In this document: in pieces, positions 6,231-14,144 of the stretch
Layout of the letters: each line of letters begins with the position of its first letter
Position numbering within the stretch: position 1 is the first letter of the stretch
Made by a program: the position numbers and the translations under genes
The notes under the pieces: generated by a model
Databases searched by the model: none
The model's input: the letters and a program-made list of their open reading frames with translations, nothing else
What the model was told of the DNA's origin: nothing
Assembly (NCBI GenBank): GCA_965365285.1
Contig: CBDUBC010000054.1
Coordinates: forward strand, 1 to 17,698
DNA: 17,698 nucleotides
Reading direction: 5' to 3'
Source of the DNA: JAURDE01 sp965365285
GTDB lineage: Bacteria > Bdellovibrionota > Bacteriovoracia > Bacteriovoracales > Bacteriovoracaceae

Positions 6231-7034
6231 ATGTTCGATTTTATCAATTTATTTTTCACTCAAGTCCATTGGAATGATCTTTTTGATATCGTCTTGGTGA
6301 CGCTACTAATCTACAAGGCCTTATCTATTATGAGAAGTACCAAGGCCACTAAAGTTGTTCTTGGTCTTCTTTCCTTATTTATCTTGTTTCTTTTTAGTAT
6401 AACTTTTCACTTTCAGGCCCTCAACTGGCTTCTATCTAAATTTTTTGACTCTATCTTCATTATTGTTATTGTTCTGTTTCAGGATCAAATTCGTCACGGG
6501 CTTGGTTCCTTTTTTAAAAGGTCTGGCAGCCTGGGGGGTATTAAAAAAAACAAATTTCATTATGAAATTGAAGAAATCATTGAGGCCGTTAAAAAATTAA
6601 GAGAAAAAAAATTGGGTACTATTATTGCATTTGAAAATGGCCAAAGCCTTTCAAATTATTCCGTTAAAGGAACCCATATCGATGCTCCTATTAATTCCGA
6701 TATCCTTCTCTCCTTTGCTTCCACAGATTCACCCCTTCATGATGGGGCGGTTATAATTGGAAAAGGTAGAATACTTGCAGCAGGAATATTTTTACCTCTC
6801 ACCAAAAGTGGTGACGAAGAAAAATTTTATGGGTCTCGTCACAGGGCCGCATTAGGACTCGTAGAAGTCACTGATAGTGTTGTTTTAACCGTTAGTGAAG
6901 AAACAGGCGATATTAGAGTTTTTCACAAAGGAAAATGTCTTTTGTGTAAAGATACCGAGCATCTTCGATCGAGCCTGTTCAAATTTTGGTTAGGGAAGAA
7001 TGGTCAAACAAGAAAGGAGCTTGTACTTGAATAA
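6231..7034 (+). CDS. cdaA: Diadenylate cyclase CdaA
   Basis: Synthesises the second messenger cyclic di-AMP from two ATP at the inner membrane. Three transmembrane helices occupy about residues 17-35, 40-58 and 62-84, followed by the DAC (DisA_N) domain from about 110 to 245. The catalytic DGA motif is at 171-173 (LHDGAVIIGKGRILAAG) and the RHR motif at 203-205 (GSRHRAALGL); both are intact. The 267-residue length is typical of CdaA (YbbP). No strong Shine-Dalgarno precedes the ATG, and only 36 bases separate it from the DUF2785 gene, so it may be expressed by readthrough or from an unseen promoter. It heads the run cdaA-cdaR-glmM, the same order in which CdaA and its two regulators occur in Firmicutes, here extended by pdxJ, nnr and tsaE. 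Confidence 0.93.
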   Translation: MFDFINLFFTQVHWNDLFDIVLVTLLIYKALSIMRSTKATKVVLGLLSLFILFLFSITFHFQALNWLLSKFFDSIFIIVIVLFQDQIRHGLGSFFKRSGSLGGIKKNKFHYEIEEIIEAVKKLREKKLGTIIAFENGQSLSNYSVKGTHIDAPINSDILLSFASTDSPLHDGAVIIGKGRILAAGIFLPLTKSGDEEKFYGSRHRAALGLVEVTDSVVLTVSEETGDIRVFHKGKCLLCKDTEHLRSSLFKFWLGKNGQTRKELVLE

Positions 7035-7908
7035 AAAGCTACTTTCCATTTCTTTTTTTATTTCCCTTTTGCTTTGGTTCTATGTTCAAAATTCAGAGAG
7101 TCAAATCGTCGTTAAGGAAATTCCCTTGACCATTATTACTCCTGAAGGGAAAAGTGTGGCCAGATTAAGTTCGGAAAAGCTAAAAATTAAGATCAAAGGG
7201 ACAAAGTTTTTTCTAAAGCAAATTCATGATTTCCAGCCTCGCTATGAGTTAAATATTGCTCAAACCCATAAAAGACATTTTACTTACTCCTTAGAATCAA
7301 AAAATATTGCTCTGCCTTTTGGAACTGAGCTTATTGAGATGAATCCGTCCAAAGTGAAGGTAAAGCTCTCTCGTACAATCAAAAAAATGATTCCCCTAAA
7401 GGCACAATTTTTTGGTGAGCTTAAAGAAAATCTCATCCTCGAAAACGTTAAGCTTCTTCCAAAAAAAATTGAGGTGCAGGGGGCCTATGAGCCTCTTAAG
7501 CGGCTCAAATTTATTCAAACTCTTCCTATTGATTTGGATAAGGTTAGATTTACCTCCACGTTAAAGACCCTTCCAAGTAGACCTGGCTCTCTTTTCAGGC
7601 TTAATCTTGAAACCCCTATTGAAGTTCAACTAAAGATTAAAAAGCCTAAGAGGAGGCTCAAGGTAGGGCCTTTAGTGCCTAAAATCGCACAAAACCTTGA
7701 AATCTTAGATAAGGAATTTTCTTTGACGCTTGATGTCTTAGTTCCGGATGATGTGGATATCGACCCTAAGCAGCTCAAGGCACGACTTATTACACCCTCT
7801 GATAAAACTGGTGCCCTTAAAGCAAAAGTTGAAGTAGAACTACCGAAAGATGTTGAGCTTTTGCGTATTTACCCTGAATATATTAAAGTTTTTGTTCCCC
7901 GTTTATAG
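7027..7908 (+). CDS. cdaR: CdaA regulatory protein CdaR (YbbR-repeat protein)
   Basis: A membrane-anchored extracytoplasmic regulator of the diadenylate cyclase. One N-terminal transmembrane helix (residues 5-20, LLSISFFISLLLWFYV) is followed by YbbR-like beta repeats, for example EIPLTI...LSSEKLKIKIKG and MIPLKAQFFG...LLPKKIEVQGAYEPLKRL. The reading frame is open from an ATG at 7000, but AAGGAG at 7014-7019 sits 7 bases before a TTG at 7027, so I chose that start (293 aa). It overlaps the cdaA stop by 8 bases, implying translational coupling. In Firmicutes CdaR binds CdaA and modulates its activity; I infer the same here. The sequence is poorly conserved, as usual for the family, and the call leans partly on position. 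Confidence 0.85.
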   Translation: MNKKLLSISFFISLLLWFYVQNSESQIVVKEIPLTIITPEGKSVARLSSEKLKIKIKGTKFFLKQIHDFQPRYELNIAQTHKRHFTYSLESKNIALPFGTELIEMNPSKVKVKLSRTIKKMIPLKAQFFGELKENLILENVKLLPKKIEVQGAYEPLKRLKFIQTLPIDLDKVRFTSTLKTLPSRPGSLFRLNLETPIEVQLKIKKPKRRLKVGPLVPKIAQNLEILDKEFSLTLDVLVPDDVDIDPKQLKARLITPSDKTGALKAKVEVELPKDVELLRIYPEYIKVFVPRL

Positions 7909-7916
7909 GAGTAGGG

Positions 7917-9281
7917 ATGACCGAAAGAAAGCTTTTTGGCACTGATGGAATAAGAGGCAAGGCAAATGTTTATCCAATGACTTGCGAAATCGCGACCGCC
8001 CTAGGAAGGGCCGTGACCTACTATTTTCAAAAAAAGAATAATCGAAATAAAAAGCCAATGATTATTGTTGGAAAAGATACTCGTCTAAGCTGCTATATGC
8101 TCGAACAGGCCTTTTCGGCCGGTGTTTGTAGTCAAGGTGGAGAGGTTATACTCACCGGTCCATTGCCAACACCGGGCGTGGCATTTGTTACAGGATCGAT
8201 GAGAGCCGATGCGGGAGTTATGATTTCTGCCTCTCATAATAATTACAGTGATAATGGAATTAAAATCTTCGATCAAAACGGATTCAAATTACCAGATGCT
8301 GTAGAAAAAGAACTAGAAGATTATATTAGTCGCCCTGAACTTATGCCTCAGCATCTTGGTAATACCCTTGGTCGAGCGAAAAGGCTGGATGAAGTTTTTG
8401 GACGCTATATTGTTCATACTAAGAATGCTTTTGGAAATCAGTTTGATCTTGAAGGCATGAGAATTGTTCTTGATTGCGCCAACGGAGCTGGTTATAAAAT
8501 CGCCCCGATGATCTTTAAAGAATTAGGGGCCGAAGTTTTTACAATTGGGACTTCTCCAAACGGGGAAAATATTAACCTCAATTGTGGAAGTCTTCACCCT
8601 GAGGAAGCCCAAGAAGCGGTTCATCAATACCGTGCCGATATTGGAATTTGTCTTGATGGTGATGCCGATCGTTTCCTCGTTATTGATAAAGAAGGAAAAG
8701 TGATCAATGGGGACCAAGTGATTGGTCTATTTGCTAAGCTTCTTCTTGATCAAGGCGTTCTTAAAAAAGGCGATACGGTCGTAGGAACCGTTATGAGTAA
8801 TCTTGGACTTGAAAACTTTGTAAAAAGTCTAGGACTCAAATTTGCGAGAACTAAAGTTGGTGATCGATATATTATTGAACTAATGAGAGAGAATGGTTCT
8901 ATTTTAGGTGGTGAACCTTCTGGACATGTTATTTTTAAAAACTACTCAACTACAGGTGATGGTTGCGTGGGTGCGCTTAAGGTTATTGAATGTGTAAAGC
9001 ATTATCAAAAGTCTTTGAGTGAACTCGTAAAAGAAGTGAAACTTTATCCGCAAATTACTAAAAATGCTCAAGTAGCAAATAAACCACCTCTTGAAAGTAT
9101 TGGTAGTATTCAAAATAAGCTTGATGAAGTTAAAACTTCTCTTGGAAGTAAAGGAAGAGTTCTTCTTCGCTATTCAGGGACAGAGCCTCTCGCTCGAGTA
9201 ATGGTCGAGGGAGAGTGTGAGCTCAAAGTTGAAGAACTTTGTAATGAACTCGTCCATCTTGTCTCTAAAGAACTATCCTAG
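7917..9281 (+). CDS. glmM: Phosphoglucosamine mutase GlmM
   Basis: Converts glucosamine-6-phosphate to glucosamine-1-phosphate for UDP-GlcNAc, feeding peptidoglycan and lipopolysaccharide synthesis. The 454-residue protein starts at an ATG behind AGGAG, 8 bases after cdaR. Landmarks are FGTDGIRG (7-14), the phosphoserine loop ISASHNN with the phosphorylated Ser probably Ser106, the Mg-binding DGDADR (247-252), the sugar-binding GEPSGH (332-337) and the phosphate-binding RYSGTEP (418-424). The loop has HNN where most members have HNP, a small substitution that need not affect function. GlmM binds and inhibits CdaA in Firmicutes, so its place next to cdaA and cdaR suggests a link between wall precursor supply and c-di-AMP. 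Domain order and length are normal. Confidence 0.96.
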   Translation: MTERKLFGTDGIRGKANVYPMTCEIATALGRAVTYYFQKKNNRNKKPMIIVGKDTRLSCYMLEQAFSAGVCSQGGEVILTGPLPTPGVAFVTGSMRADAGVMISASHNNYSDNGIKIFDQNGFKLPDAVEKELEDYISRPELMPQHLGNTLGRAKRLDEVFGRYIVHTKNAFGNQFDLEGMRIVLDCANGAGYKIAPMIFKELGAEVFTIGTSPNGENINLNCGSLHPEEAQEAVHQYRADIGICLDGDADRFLVIDKEGKVINGDQVIGLFAKLLLDQGVLKKGDTVVGTVMSNLGLENFVKSLGLKFARTKVGDRYIIELMRENGSILGGEPSGHVIFKNYSTTGDGCVGALKVIECVKHYQKSLSELVKEVKLYPQITKNAQVANKPPLESIGSIQNKLDEVKTSLGSKGRVLLRYSGTEPLARVMVEGECELKVEELCNELVHLVSKELS

Positions 9282-9289
9282 GAGAATCT

Positions 9290-10039
9290 ATGGCCAGATT
9301 AGGCGTAAATATTGATCATGTGGCCACACTCAGACAAGCAAGAGGGGAGTTCTACCCCAAAGTAAAAGATGCTGCCAAAGTCTGTCTTGAAAAAGGATGT
9401 GATCAAATCACGATTCATTTAAGAGAAGATCGAAGACATATTCAAGACTCGGACGTTTATGATGTTAAAGAAGTCACTAAAAGTTTTAAAAAACCACTAA
9501 ATCTGGAAATGGGATGTGCTGAAGATATTATCGATCTCGCTATTGATGTTAATCCTGAGTGGATATGTCTTGTTCCAGAAAAAAGAGAAGAGAGGACAAC
9601 TGAGGGAGGTCTTAATCTGAATGACTCTGCTCAGTTTGAAAAAATAAAAGCAACCTGTGAAAAACTTAAGTCGAATATTGAAGGTCTTAAAATTTCTCTT
9701 TTCCTTGAGGCCAATGAAGTGATTGATCGAAAGGCGATTGAACTAAAGTCCCTTATCGATGCGGTTGAAGTGCATACAGGTGATTATGCTAAGGTTTTTC
9801 TTGAAAATGGCAACATAGAACCTCATCTAGAGCAATTTAAAAAGACTTATCATAGGCTTAAGGAGCACAATATTCATGTCCATGCAGGACATGGATTAAC
9901 AGATGAATCCGTACTTCCTTTAGTCCAACAAGGATTATTTGAAGAATATAATATTGGCCATTGGATAATTGCTCAAAGTATTTTTGAAGGACTCGGCACG
10001 GTTGTAGAGAAAATGCTTTCTCTGATGCAAAAAGGATGA
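9290..10039 (+). CDS. pdxJ: Pyridoxine 5'-phosphate synthase PdxJ
   Basis: Condenses 1-deoxy-D-xylulose 5-phosphate with 3-amino-2-oxopropyl phosphate to pyridoxine 5'-phosphate, the last ring-forming step of the DXP-dependent vitamin B6 pathway. It is a 249-residue TIM barrel opening LGVNIDHVATLRQARG (4-19, with Asn7, Asp9 and His10), then TIHLREDRRHI (41-51, His43, Arg45, His50), catalytic Glu73 in NLEMG, and VHAGHGL (197-203) and NIGHWII (221-227) phosphate-site motifs. The AGGAG ribosome-binding site overlaps the glmM TAG stop, a sign of coupling. PLP is a cofactor of the cysteine desulfurase encoded downstream. Length and motifs are standard. Confidence 0.96.
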   Translation: MARLGVNIDHVATLRQARGEFYPKVKDAAKVCLEKGCDQITIHLREDRRHIQDSDVYDVKEVTKSFKKPLNLEMGCAEDIIDLAIDVNPEWICLVPEKREERTTEGGLNLNDSAQFEKIKATCEKLKSNIEGLKISLFLEANEVIDRKAIELKSLIDAVEVHTGDYAKVFLENGNIEPHLEQFKKTYHRLKEHNIHVHAGHGLTDESVLPLVQQGLFEEYNIGHWIIAQSIFEGLGTVVEKMLSLMQKG

Positions 10040-10046
10040 ATCCTGT

Positions 10047-11633
10047 ATGAGAATTGTTGATAAAATAGAAATGAAGGAAATTGAAGAGCAAGCGGAAAAA
10101 GAGTATGGCTTCTCTGAAGATCTAATAGTCGAAACCGTTGGAATTAGCGGTGCCAATTATATCATTGAAACTCACCTTAAAAACAAACACTATGGTGAAA
10201 TTGTTTTCATGATTGGGAAGGGAAATAATGGTGCCGATGCCTTAGCAATGGCAAGAAATCTTCAAAATCACGGGCATGTATGTCGGGCATTTCTCCTTTT
10301 TCCAGGAGAAGAATCTCAAGAGCTTCAAAGACAAATCCATTTAGCAAAAAACTTTGGTATCAAAATTAGTGAAATTAAAAACGTAGATCAAATATCAAGC
10401 TACTTCACTCAAACTCAGGATGAATATATTGTCGTTGATGGTATTTTAGGCACAGGATTTAGAAGCCCTGTTTCTAACTACCTTTTTGAGATCATAAACA
10501 TTATTAATGCTAATAAAAGTATTACAATTTCAGTCGATATTCCCTCCGGAGTGGATGGGGATACAGGTGATGTTATGAGTGCCGCAATAAGAGCAGACAT
10601 TACCCTCGCAATAGGCCTTCCTAAGACAGGTCTTTATGTAGGCAAAGGGGCACACTTTATTGGTGGTATTAAGCCTCTTTACTCTGGAATTCCTAAAAAA
10701 CTTTTTGCTAGTGGAGATAAGTTTCTTCTTGATCCTCATGAACATAGCTTTCTTTTCAAAGCGAGAAATAAGTTTGATCATAAAAATCGATTTGGCCATG
10801 TACTTTGTTTAGGCGGAAGTCACGGTCTATGTGGAGCCTTAAGCCTTGCTTCTGAAGCTTCTCTAAAAGTAGGTGCAGGATTGGTGACCGCTGCGACTTG
10901 GGAAAAGAATTATCAAGAACTGGTGGCTAAACTAATTCCCGAAGTAATGTCGGGCATGATTCCTTCGACTGAAAACCCCAAGGTTGTAGAAAGTAATCTT
11001 AGAGATATGGAAAAATACGATGCTGTCGTAATTGGTCCAGGTATGGGAGTAAGTGAAAAAACGAGAGAAATAGTACTCTATGTTCTTAATAATTTTTCAG
11101 GGCCTGTAATTCTTGATGCCGATGCCATTAAAGTAATTTCTATAGAAAAAGATCGTGATACTTTTCTTAGACGAAAAGGACCAACTGTTCTTACGCCTCA
11201 TATTGGAGAGTTTGCTCAATTTAGTGACTCATCCAAAGAAAAAGTTTTAGAAAACCCAATTGGTCTCGTTAAAGAAGTTGTGGATGCTCTTAACTGTTGT
11301 ATTGTGCTAAAAAGCTCGAGTACTTTTATTTCATTTCCAAGTGGAGAAACTTTTATCAACTATTATCCCAATGATGGTATGGCCACTGGAGGTAGTGGTG
11401 ATGTTCTTGCAGGCATAATCGGTGGTCTCATGGGACAGGTGCGGCCGGAAAGAGCTTTGAGTCAGCTTTTCAGAAAACCAGATCCTTTTTATGAGTCTAT
11501 TTGTCTTGGAGTTATGGTCCATACATTAAGCGGAAAAAATGCAGCAAAAGCCTTAGGCTCTCGAAGTATGACTGCGGGGGCAATTATTGATCACCTTTCG
11601 GAATCCTTTGTAGAAATGGAAAATAGAAAGTAA
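10047..11633 (+). CDS. nnr: Bifunctional NAD(P)H-hydrate epimerase / ADP-dependent NAD(P)H-hydrate dehydratase
   Basis: Repairs damaged, hydrated NAD(P)H. The N-terminal YjeF_N epimerase domain (about 1-215) interconverts the R and S hydrates and shows GKGNNGADALAMAR (57-70), VVDGILGTG (129-137, Asp131) and VDIPSGVDGDTG (163-174). The C-terminal ribokinase-like dehydratase domain (about 230-522) shows GGSHGLCGA (256-264), DADAIK (357-362), LTPHIGEF (382-389) and GGSGDVLAG (448-456, catalytic Asp452). Both halves look complete in 528 residues. It begins 7 bases after pdxJ with only a weak, distant AAGGA, so translation is probably coupled. In several deltaproteobacterial versions of this operon acpS lies between pdxJ and this gene; here there is no room for it. 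Confidence 0.94.
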   Translation: MRIVDKIEMKEIEEQAEKEYGFSEDLIVETVGISGANYIIETHLKNKHYGEIVFMIGKGNNGADALAMARNLQNHGHVCRAFLLFPGEESQELQRQIHLAKNFGIKISEIKNVDQISSYFTQTQDEYIVVDGILGTGFRSPVSNYLFEIINIINANKSITISVDIPSGVDGDTGDVMSAAIRADITLAIGLPKTGLYVGKGAHFIGGIKPLYSGIPKKLFASGDKFLLDPHEHSFLFKARNKFDHKNRFGHVLCLGGSHGLCGALSLASEASLKVGAGLVTAATWEKNYQELVAKLIPEVMSGMIPSTENPKVVESNLRDMEKYDAVVIGPGMGVSEKTREIVLYVLNNFSGPVILDADAIKVISIEKDRDTFLRRKGPTVLTPHIGEFAQFSDSSKEKVLENPIGLVKEVVDALNCCIVLKSSSTFISFPSGETFINYYPNDGMATGGSGDVLAGIIGGLMGQVRPERALSQLFRKPDPFYESICLGVMVHTLSGKNAAKALGSRSMTAGAIIDHLSESFVEMENRK

Positions 11634-11659
11634 GAAAAAAATTTTGCTTTGGATGTTTC

Positions 11660-12118
11660 ATGAAAGAATTGCGTTCCTGGAAGAAAGTACTTGAGAATGA
11701 TTTGGAATATATTGTCTCAGAGGTAAGAGAGATTCTTGAAAAGCCGGCCGTGCTTATACTCTCTGGTCCTGTCGGTGCGGGAAAGACTACTTTTACTAAA
11801 AAGTTTGTTGGAGATTCGAAGGAACCTGCTCAAAGCCCAACCTATAGCATCGTTCACGAGAAAGGTGGAATCGCCCATGCCGATTTTTTTCGACTTAAAG
11901 AATCAGAAGAAGTTATTCATTTAGAAATCCCTCTCTATTTAGAAAACAAAGAGTTTTTTATCGTCGAGTGGGGAAGACCTTTTTTAAGAGAAATTCAAAA
12001 TGAGGTAGGAGAGGAATACTCCTATTATGAACTCGATATACAGATTAATGAGGCAAGAGAAAATCAGGAGGAAGTGACTCGTAACTATCTTCTAAAAGAT
12101 TTAGGGCCACTTTATTAG
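11660..12118 (+). CDS. tsaE: tRNA t6A biosynthesis ATPase TsaE
   Basis: The ATPase partner of the TsaB-TsaD complex that makes N6-threonylcarbamoyladenosine at position 37 of tRNAs reading ANN codons. The 152-residue protein has the Walker A motif GPVGAGKT (36-43), SPTYSIVHEK (59-68), HADFFRL (73-79) and IVEWG (101-105), all family landmarks. It is the last gene of the cdaA operon, 26 bases after nnr, with no strong Shine-Dalgarno before the ATG. No intrinsic terminator is visible after its TAG stop; the next 333 bases are regulatory sequence for the Rrf2 gene. Confidence 0.95.
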   Translation: MKELRSWKKVLENDLEYIVSEVREILEKPAVLILSGPVGAGKTTFTKKFVGDSKEPAQSPTYSIVHEKGGIAHADFFRLKESEEVIHLEIPLYLENKEFFIVEWGRPFLREIQNEVGEEYSYYELDIQINEARENQEEVTRNYLLKDLGPLY

Positions 12119-12219
12119 GAAATTTATTCCGATTGAATATGTCCGGTATTCGAAAAAGAGATGTAAGAGTATTTTATATTTTCTTTTCAAAACTCCCTAA
12201 ATTCCTATAAATATTGATA

Positions 12220-12237
12220 AGTTAAGAGCTCTTAACT
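12220..12237. promoter_or_regulatory. 18-bp perfect palindrome, candidate operator
   Basis: AGTTAAGAGCTCTTAACT is a perfect palindrome centred about 60 bases upstream of the -35 of the Rrf2 gene promoter. A further GTTAAC follows three bases later (12240-12245), giving three GTTAA-type half-sites in 26 bases. This could be an autoregulatory site for the Rrf2 protein or a site for another dimer. It does not match the IscR or NsrR consensus that I know. Confidence 0.5.
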
Positions 12238-12289
12238 AGGTTAACTTAAAAAATGGATGAATTTTGTTTAATTCTCTCTTCAAGAGGTA

Positions 12290-12319
12290 TTGACGTGTCA
12301 GTTTTGCCCGAGTGATAAT
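12290..12319 (+). promoter_or_regulatory. Sigma-70 promoter for the Rrf2-cysteine desulfurase unit
   Basis: TTGACG (12290-12295) and GATAAT (12314-12319) are 18 bases apart, a strong match. The predicted start near 12326 gives an unusually long leader of about 125 bases before the ATG at 12452. Confidence 0.65.
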
Positions 12320-12364
12320 ATTTAAAACTTGAGGGAAGAAATTTTCTTTCCTTATTAACTGGTG

Positions 12365-12394
12365 ATCTTAGGTCCAAAGGACGAACCTCAAGAT
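12365..12394 (+). promoter_or_regulatory. Structured 5' leader element of the Rrf2 gene
   Basis: ATCTT (12365-12369) pairs with AAGAT (12390-12394), AGG (12370-12372) with CCT (12386-12388), and TCC (12373-12375) with GGA (12379-12381) around an AAA loop. One C and four bases (CGAA) are left as bulges. This gives an 11-bp interrupted hairpin in the middle of the long leader. It matches no riboswitch class I recognise and may be a protein-binding or attenuation element. Confidence 0.35.
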
Positions 12395-12451
12395 TACCCT
12401 TAAAACTAAGATTTTTATTTCGGTTTTAATTGGATTTATGGAGGATTACCA

Positions 12452-12997
12452 ATGAGACTTACATCAAAAGGACGTTACGCAGTTAGAGCAATGCTTGATC
12501 TAACCGCACACAGCAACGGAAATCCTGTAAGACTACAGGAGATTTCAACACGACAAAACATCTCTCTTCACTACCTTGAGCAACTTTTCAGAAAGCTTAG
12601 AAATGGGCAAACTGTTAAGTCTGTTAGAGGACCAGGTGGTGGATATGTTCTCTCAAGATCAATGGATGAAATTACGATTAAAGACATCCTTGATTGCGTT
12701 GGAGAAAATATCAATCCTGCCAAGGATATCCTAGGCACGGAAGCAGAGATGGCGAACACAGTGGAGTTCCATCTCTCCAGAAACTATTTTCAAAATCTTG
12801 GAATTATCATGAGAGAGTATCTCTCGACGACTTCTTTAGGTGATCTTGTGAGAAAATCTAAGGAAGCAGACATCCAAGAAGCGATCAATGCTGGACAGGC
12901 TAAGGCCGATTCGACTATAGATGCTTCTAATCAAGTTAATCCTCAGTCACCAACTGAAGATATTGTTAGGAAGCCATTTGGAGAAGCTAACCAGTAA
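12452..12997 (+). CDS. Rrf2-family transcriptional regulator, IscR-like but lacking the Fe-S cysteines
   Basis: A 181-residue DNA-binding regulator. The ATG follows GGAGG by 7 bases. The N-terminus MRLTSKGRYAVRAMLDL and residues 30-66 (EISTRQNISLHYLEQLFRKL then SVRGPGGGY) are very close to IscR, so the winged-helix domain is certain. IscR binds a [2Fe-2S] cluster through Cys92, Cys98, Cys104 and His107. Here residues 86-106 contain no cysteine at all; the only cysteine in the protein is Cys82. A histidine does fall at position 107. The protein therefore should not carry an IscR-type cluster and may act as a permanent apo-form or sense something else. The C-terminal 45 residues are polar and probably disordered. 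It overlaps the cysteine desulfurase gene, so it still sits in an Fe-S or sulfur-mobilising context. Confidence 0.9.
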   Translation: MRLTSKGRYAVRAMLDLTAHSNGNPVRLQEISTRQNISLHYLEQLFRKLRNGQTVKSVRGPGGGYVLSRSMDEITIKDILDCVGENINPAKDILGTEAEMANTVEFHLSRNYFQNLGIIMREYLSTTSLGDLVRKSKEADIQEAINAGQAKADSTIDASNQVNPQSPTEDIVRKPFGEANQ

Positions 12998-14144
12998 TCG
13001 CGTTTATTTTGATTTCAATGCAACATCCCCTCTTTGTGAGCCGGTTCTAGGCTGGCTCCAAAAAGGGGATTTTTCTGTCTGTAATCCTAGTTCTGAACAT
13101 AGCTCCGGACGTTTAGCAAGGATGAGCATGACCAATGCTCAGGTCTCAATTCAAAAGACATTAGGCACAATTAGAACTCATGATATATTTTGGCATTCTG
13201 GAGCGACCGAGGCCATTAATACGGTTGTTAAATCTCTAGCTCTTGAAGAAAAAAGGGCCAATAAACCCTTTCATTATTTCTACTTTGAATCAGATCATGC
13301 CGCTCCACGAGCGCAAAATGATTTTCTCGAGCTTCTCGGATTCGAAGCCCATGCTCTACCTATTAGTAAAAATTGTGACTTTGATCTGCAAACTATTGTG
13401 CAAGAAATTTCCAGGCACTCTGGTGTTAAGCTCCTTAACTTTACTTGGGTTAATAACGAAACAGGAGTGGTATGGGCATTGGAGCTTGCTCAAAAAATAA
13501 AAGAGCAGACAGGAGCTCTTATTCACGTCGATGCTGTTCAGGCCGTTGGTAAAATAGAGGATTGGGATCAACTCCATACGGAACTTGATTTTTACTCTTA
13601 TTCTGGTCACAAATTTGGGGCGCTTAAAGGTATTGGTTTTACTCTTGTTAAAAAGAAATCTTCTCTTAAGGGATTAATCCAAGGCGGATCTCAGCAAGCA
13701 GGGTATCGCTCAGGAACAGAAAATCCAATGGGAGTTGAATCCGTCTCAATATCGCTTCAGTATGTGAAAGAGCGATTTAATCCTTCTGCCCTTTATGAGG
13801 GAAAAGAATATTTTGAAAATAAATTAAAAGAAATCTTTGGAGAAAAGGTTTTAATTATTGGTGAAGATGCCAATCAGAGAAATCTCAATACTATCTTTGC
13901 TGTTTTTAAAGAGATTAAAAGCGATGCTCTGGTCGCCTCCATGGACATGGCAGGGTTTGATGTAGGCAGAGGATCAGCATGTTCTTCAGGGCTGTCAACG
14001 CCGAATAAAACTCTTCTCGCAATTGGATTAGATGATGCCTTGGCAAGAGGTGCTGTGAGATTCTCTTTCTCGCCCTTTTTCACTCTTAATGATTCTAAAA
14101 CTTATTTGGAAAAGCTCACCAAAATTTGGAAAAAATTTATTTAA
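12978..14144 (+). CDS. Cysteine desulfurase, NifS/IscS family
   Basis: A PLP enzyme that removes sulfur from L-cysteine as an enzyme-bound persulfide for Fe-S clusters or thiolated cofactors. The frame is open from 12921, but family homology begins at VYFDFNATSPL. I chose the TTG at 12978, preceded by AGGA with 6-base spacing, giving 388 residues and a 20-base overlap with the Rrf2 gene. Landmarks are HSGATEAIN (73-81), His107, NNETG (159-163), HVDAVQAVGK (183-192, PLP-binding Asp185), the Schiff-base Lys212 in SGHKFGA, RSGTEN (244-249) and the catalytic Cys335 in GSACSSG. It is a class I enzyme by its active-site loop. No iscU, sufU or other scaffold gene follows; the next gene runs the other way. 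Whether it is the main housekeeping desulfurase cannot be told here. Confidence 0.92.
   Translation: MEKLTSNRVYFDFNATSPLCEPVLGWLQKGDFSVCNPSSEHSSGRLARMSMTNAQVSIQKTLGTIRTHDIFWHSGATEAINTVVKSLALEEKRANKPFHYFYFESDHAAPRAQNDFLELLGFEAHALPISKNCDFDLQTIVQEISRHSGVKLLNFTWVNNETGVVWALELAQKIKEQTGALIHVDAVQAVGKIEDWDQLHTELDFYSYSGHKFGALKGIGFTLVKKKSSLKGLIQGGSQQAGYRSGTENPMGVESVSISLQYVKERFNPSALYEGKEYFENKLKEIFGEKVLIIGEDANQRNLNTIFAVFKEIKSDALVASMDMAGFDVGRGSACSSGLSTPNKTLLAIGLDDALARGAVRFSFSPFFTLNDSKTYLEKLTKIWKKFI

Larger units (their letters stand above)
12119..12451. other. 333-base regulatory gap between tsaE and the Rrf2 gene
   Basis: No convincing gene lies here. It contains the 18-bp palindrome at 12220, a sigma-70 promoter at 12290-12319 and a foldable leader at 12365-12394, described separately. 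The first 100 bases after tsaE are AT-rich; only a weak GAATA/TATTC hairpin without a U-run is seen, so I call no terminator. A 20-codon reading frame at 12253-12315 lacks a ribosome-binding site and overlaps the promoter. Confidence 0.6.

Noticed and set aside
7000..7026. Upstream ATG at 7000 as the start of cdaR
   Set aside because: Possible, but AAGGAG at 7014-7019 is ideally spaced from the TTG at 7027 and the transmembrane helix begins just after it.
12253..12315. 20-codon reading frame upstream of the Rrf2 gene, a possible leader peptide
   Set aside because: It has no ribosome-binding site and runs through the predicted -35 and -10, so it would lie mostly upstream of the transcript.
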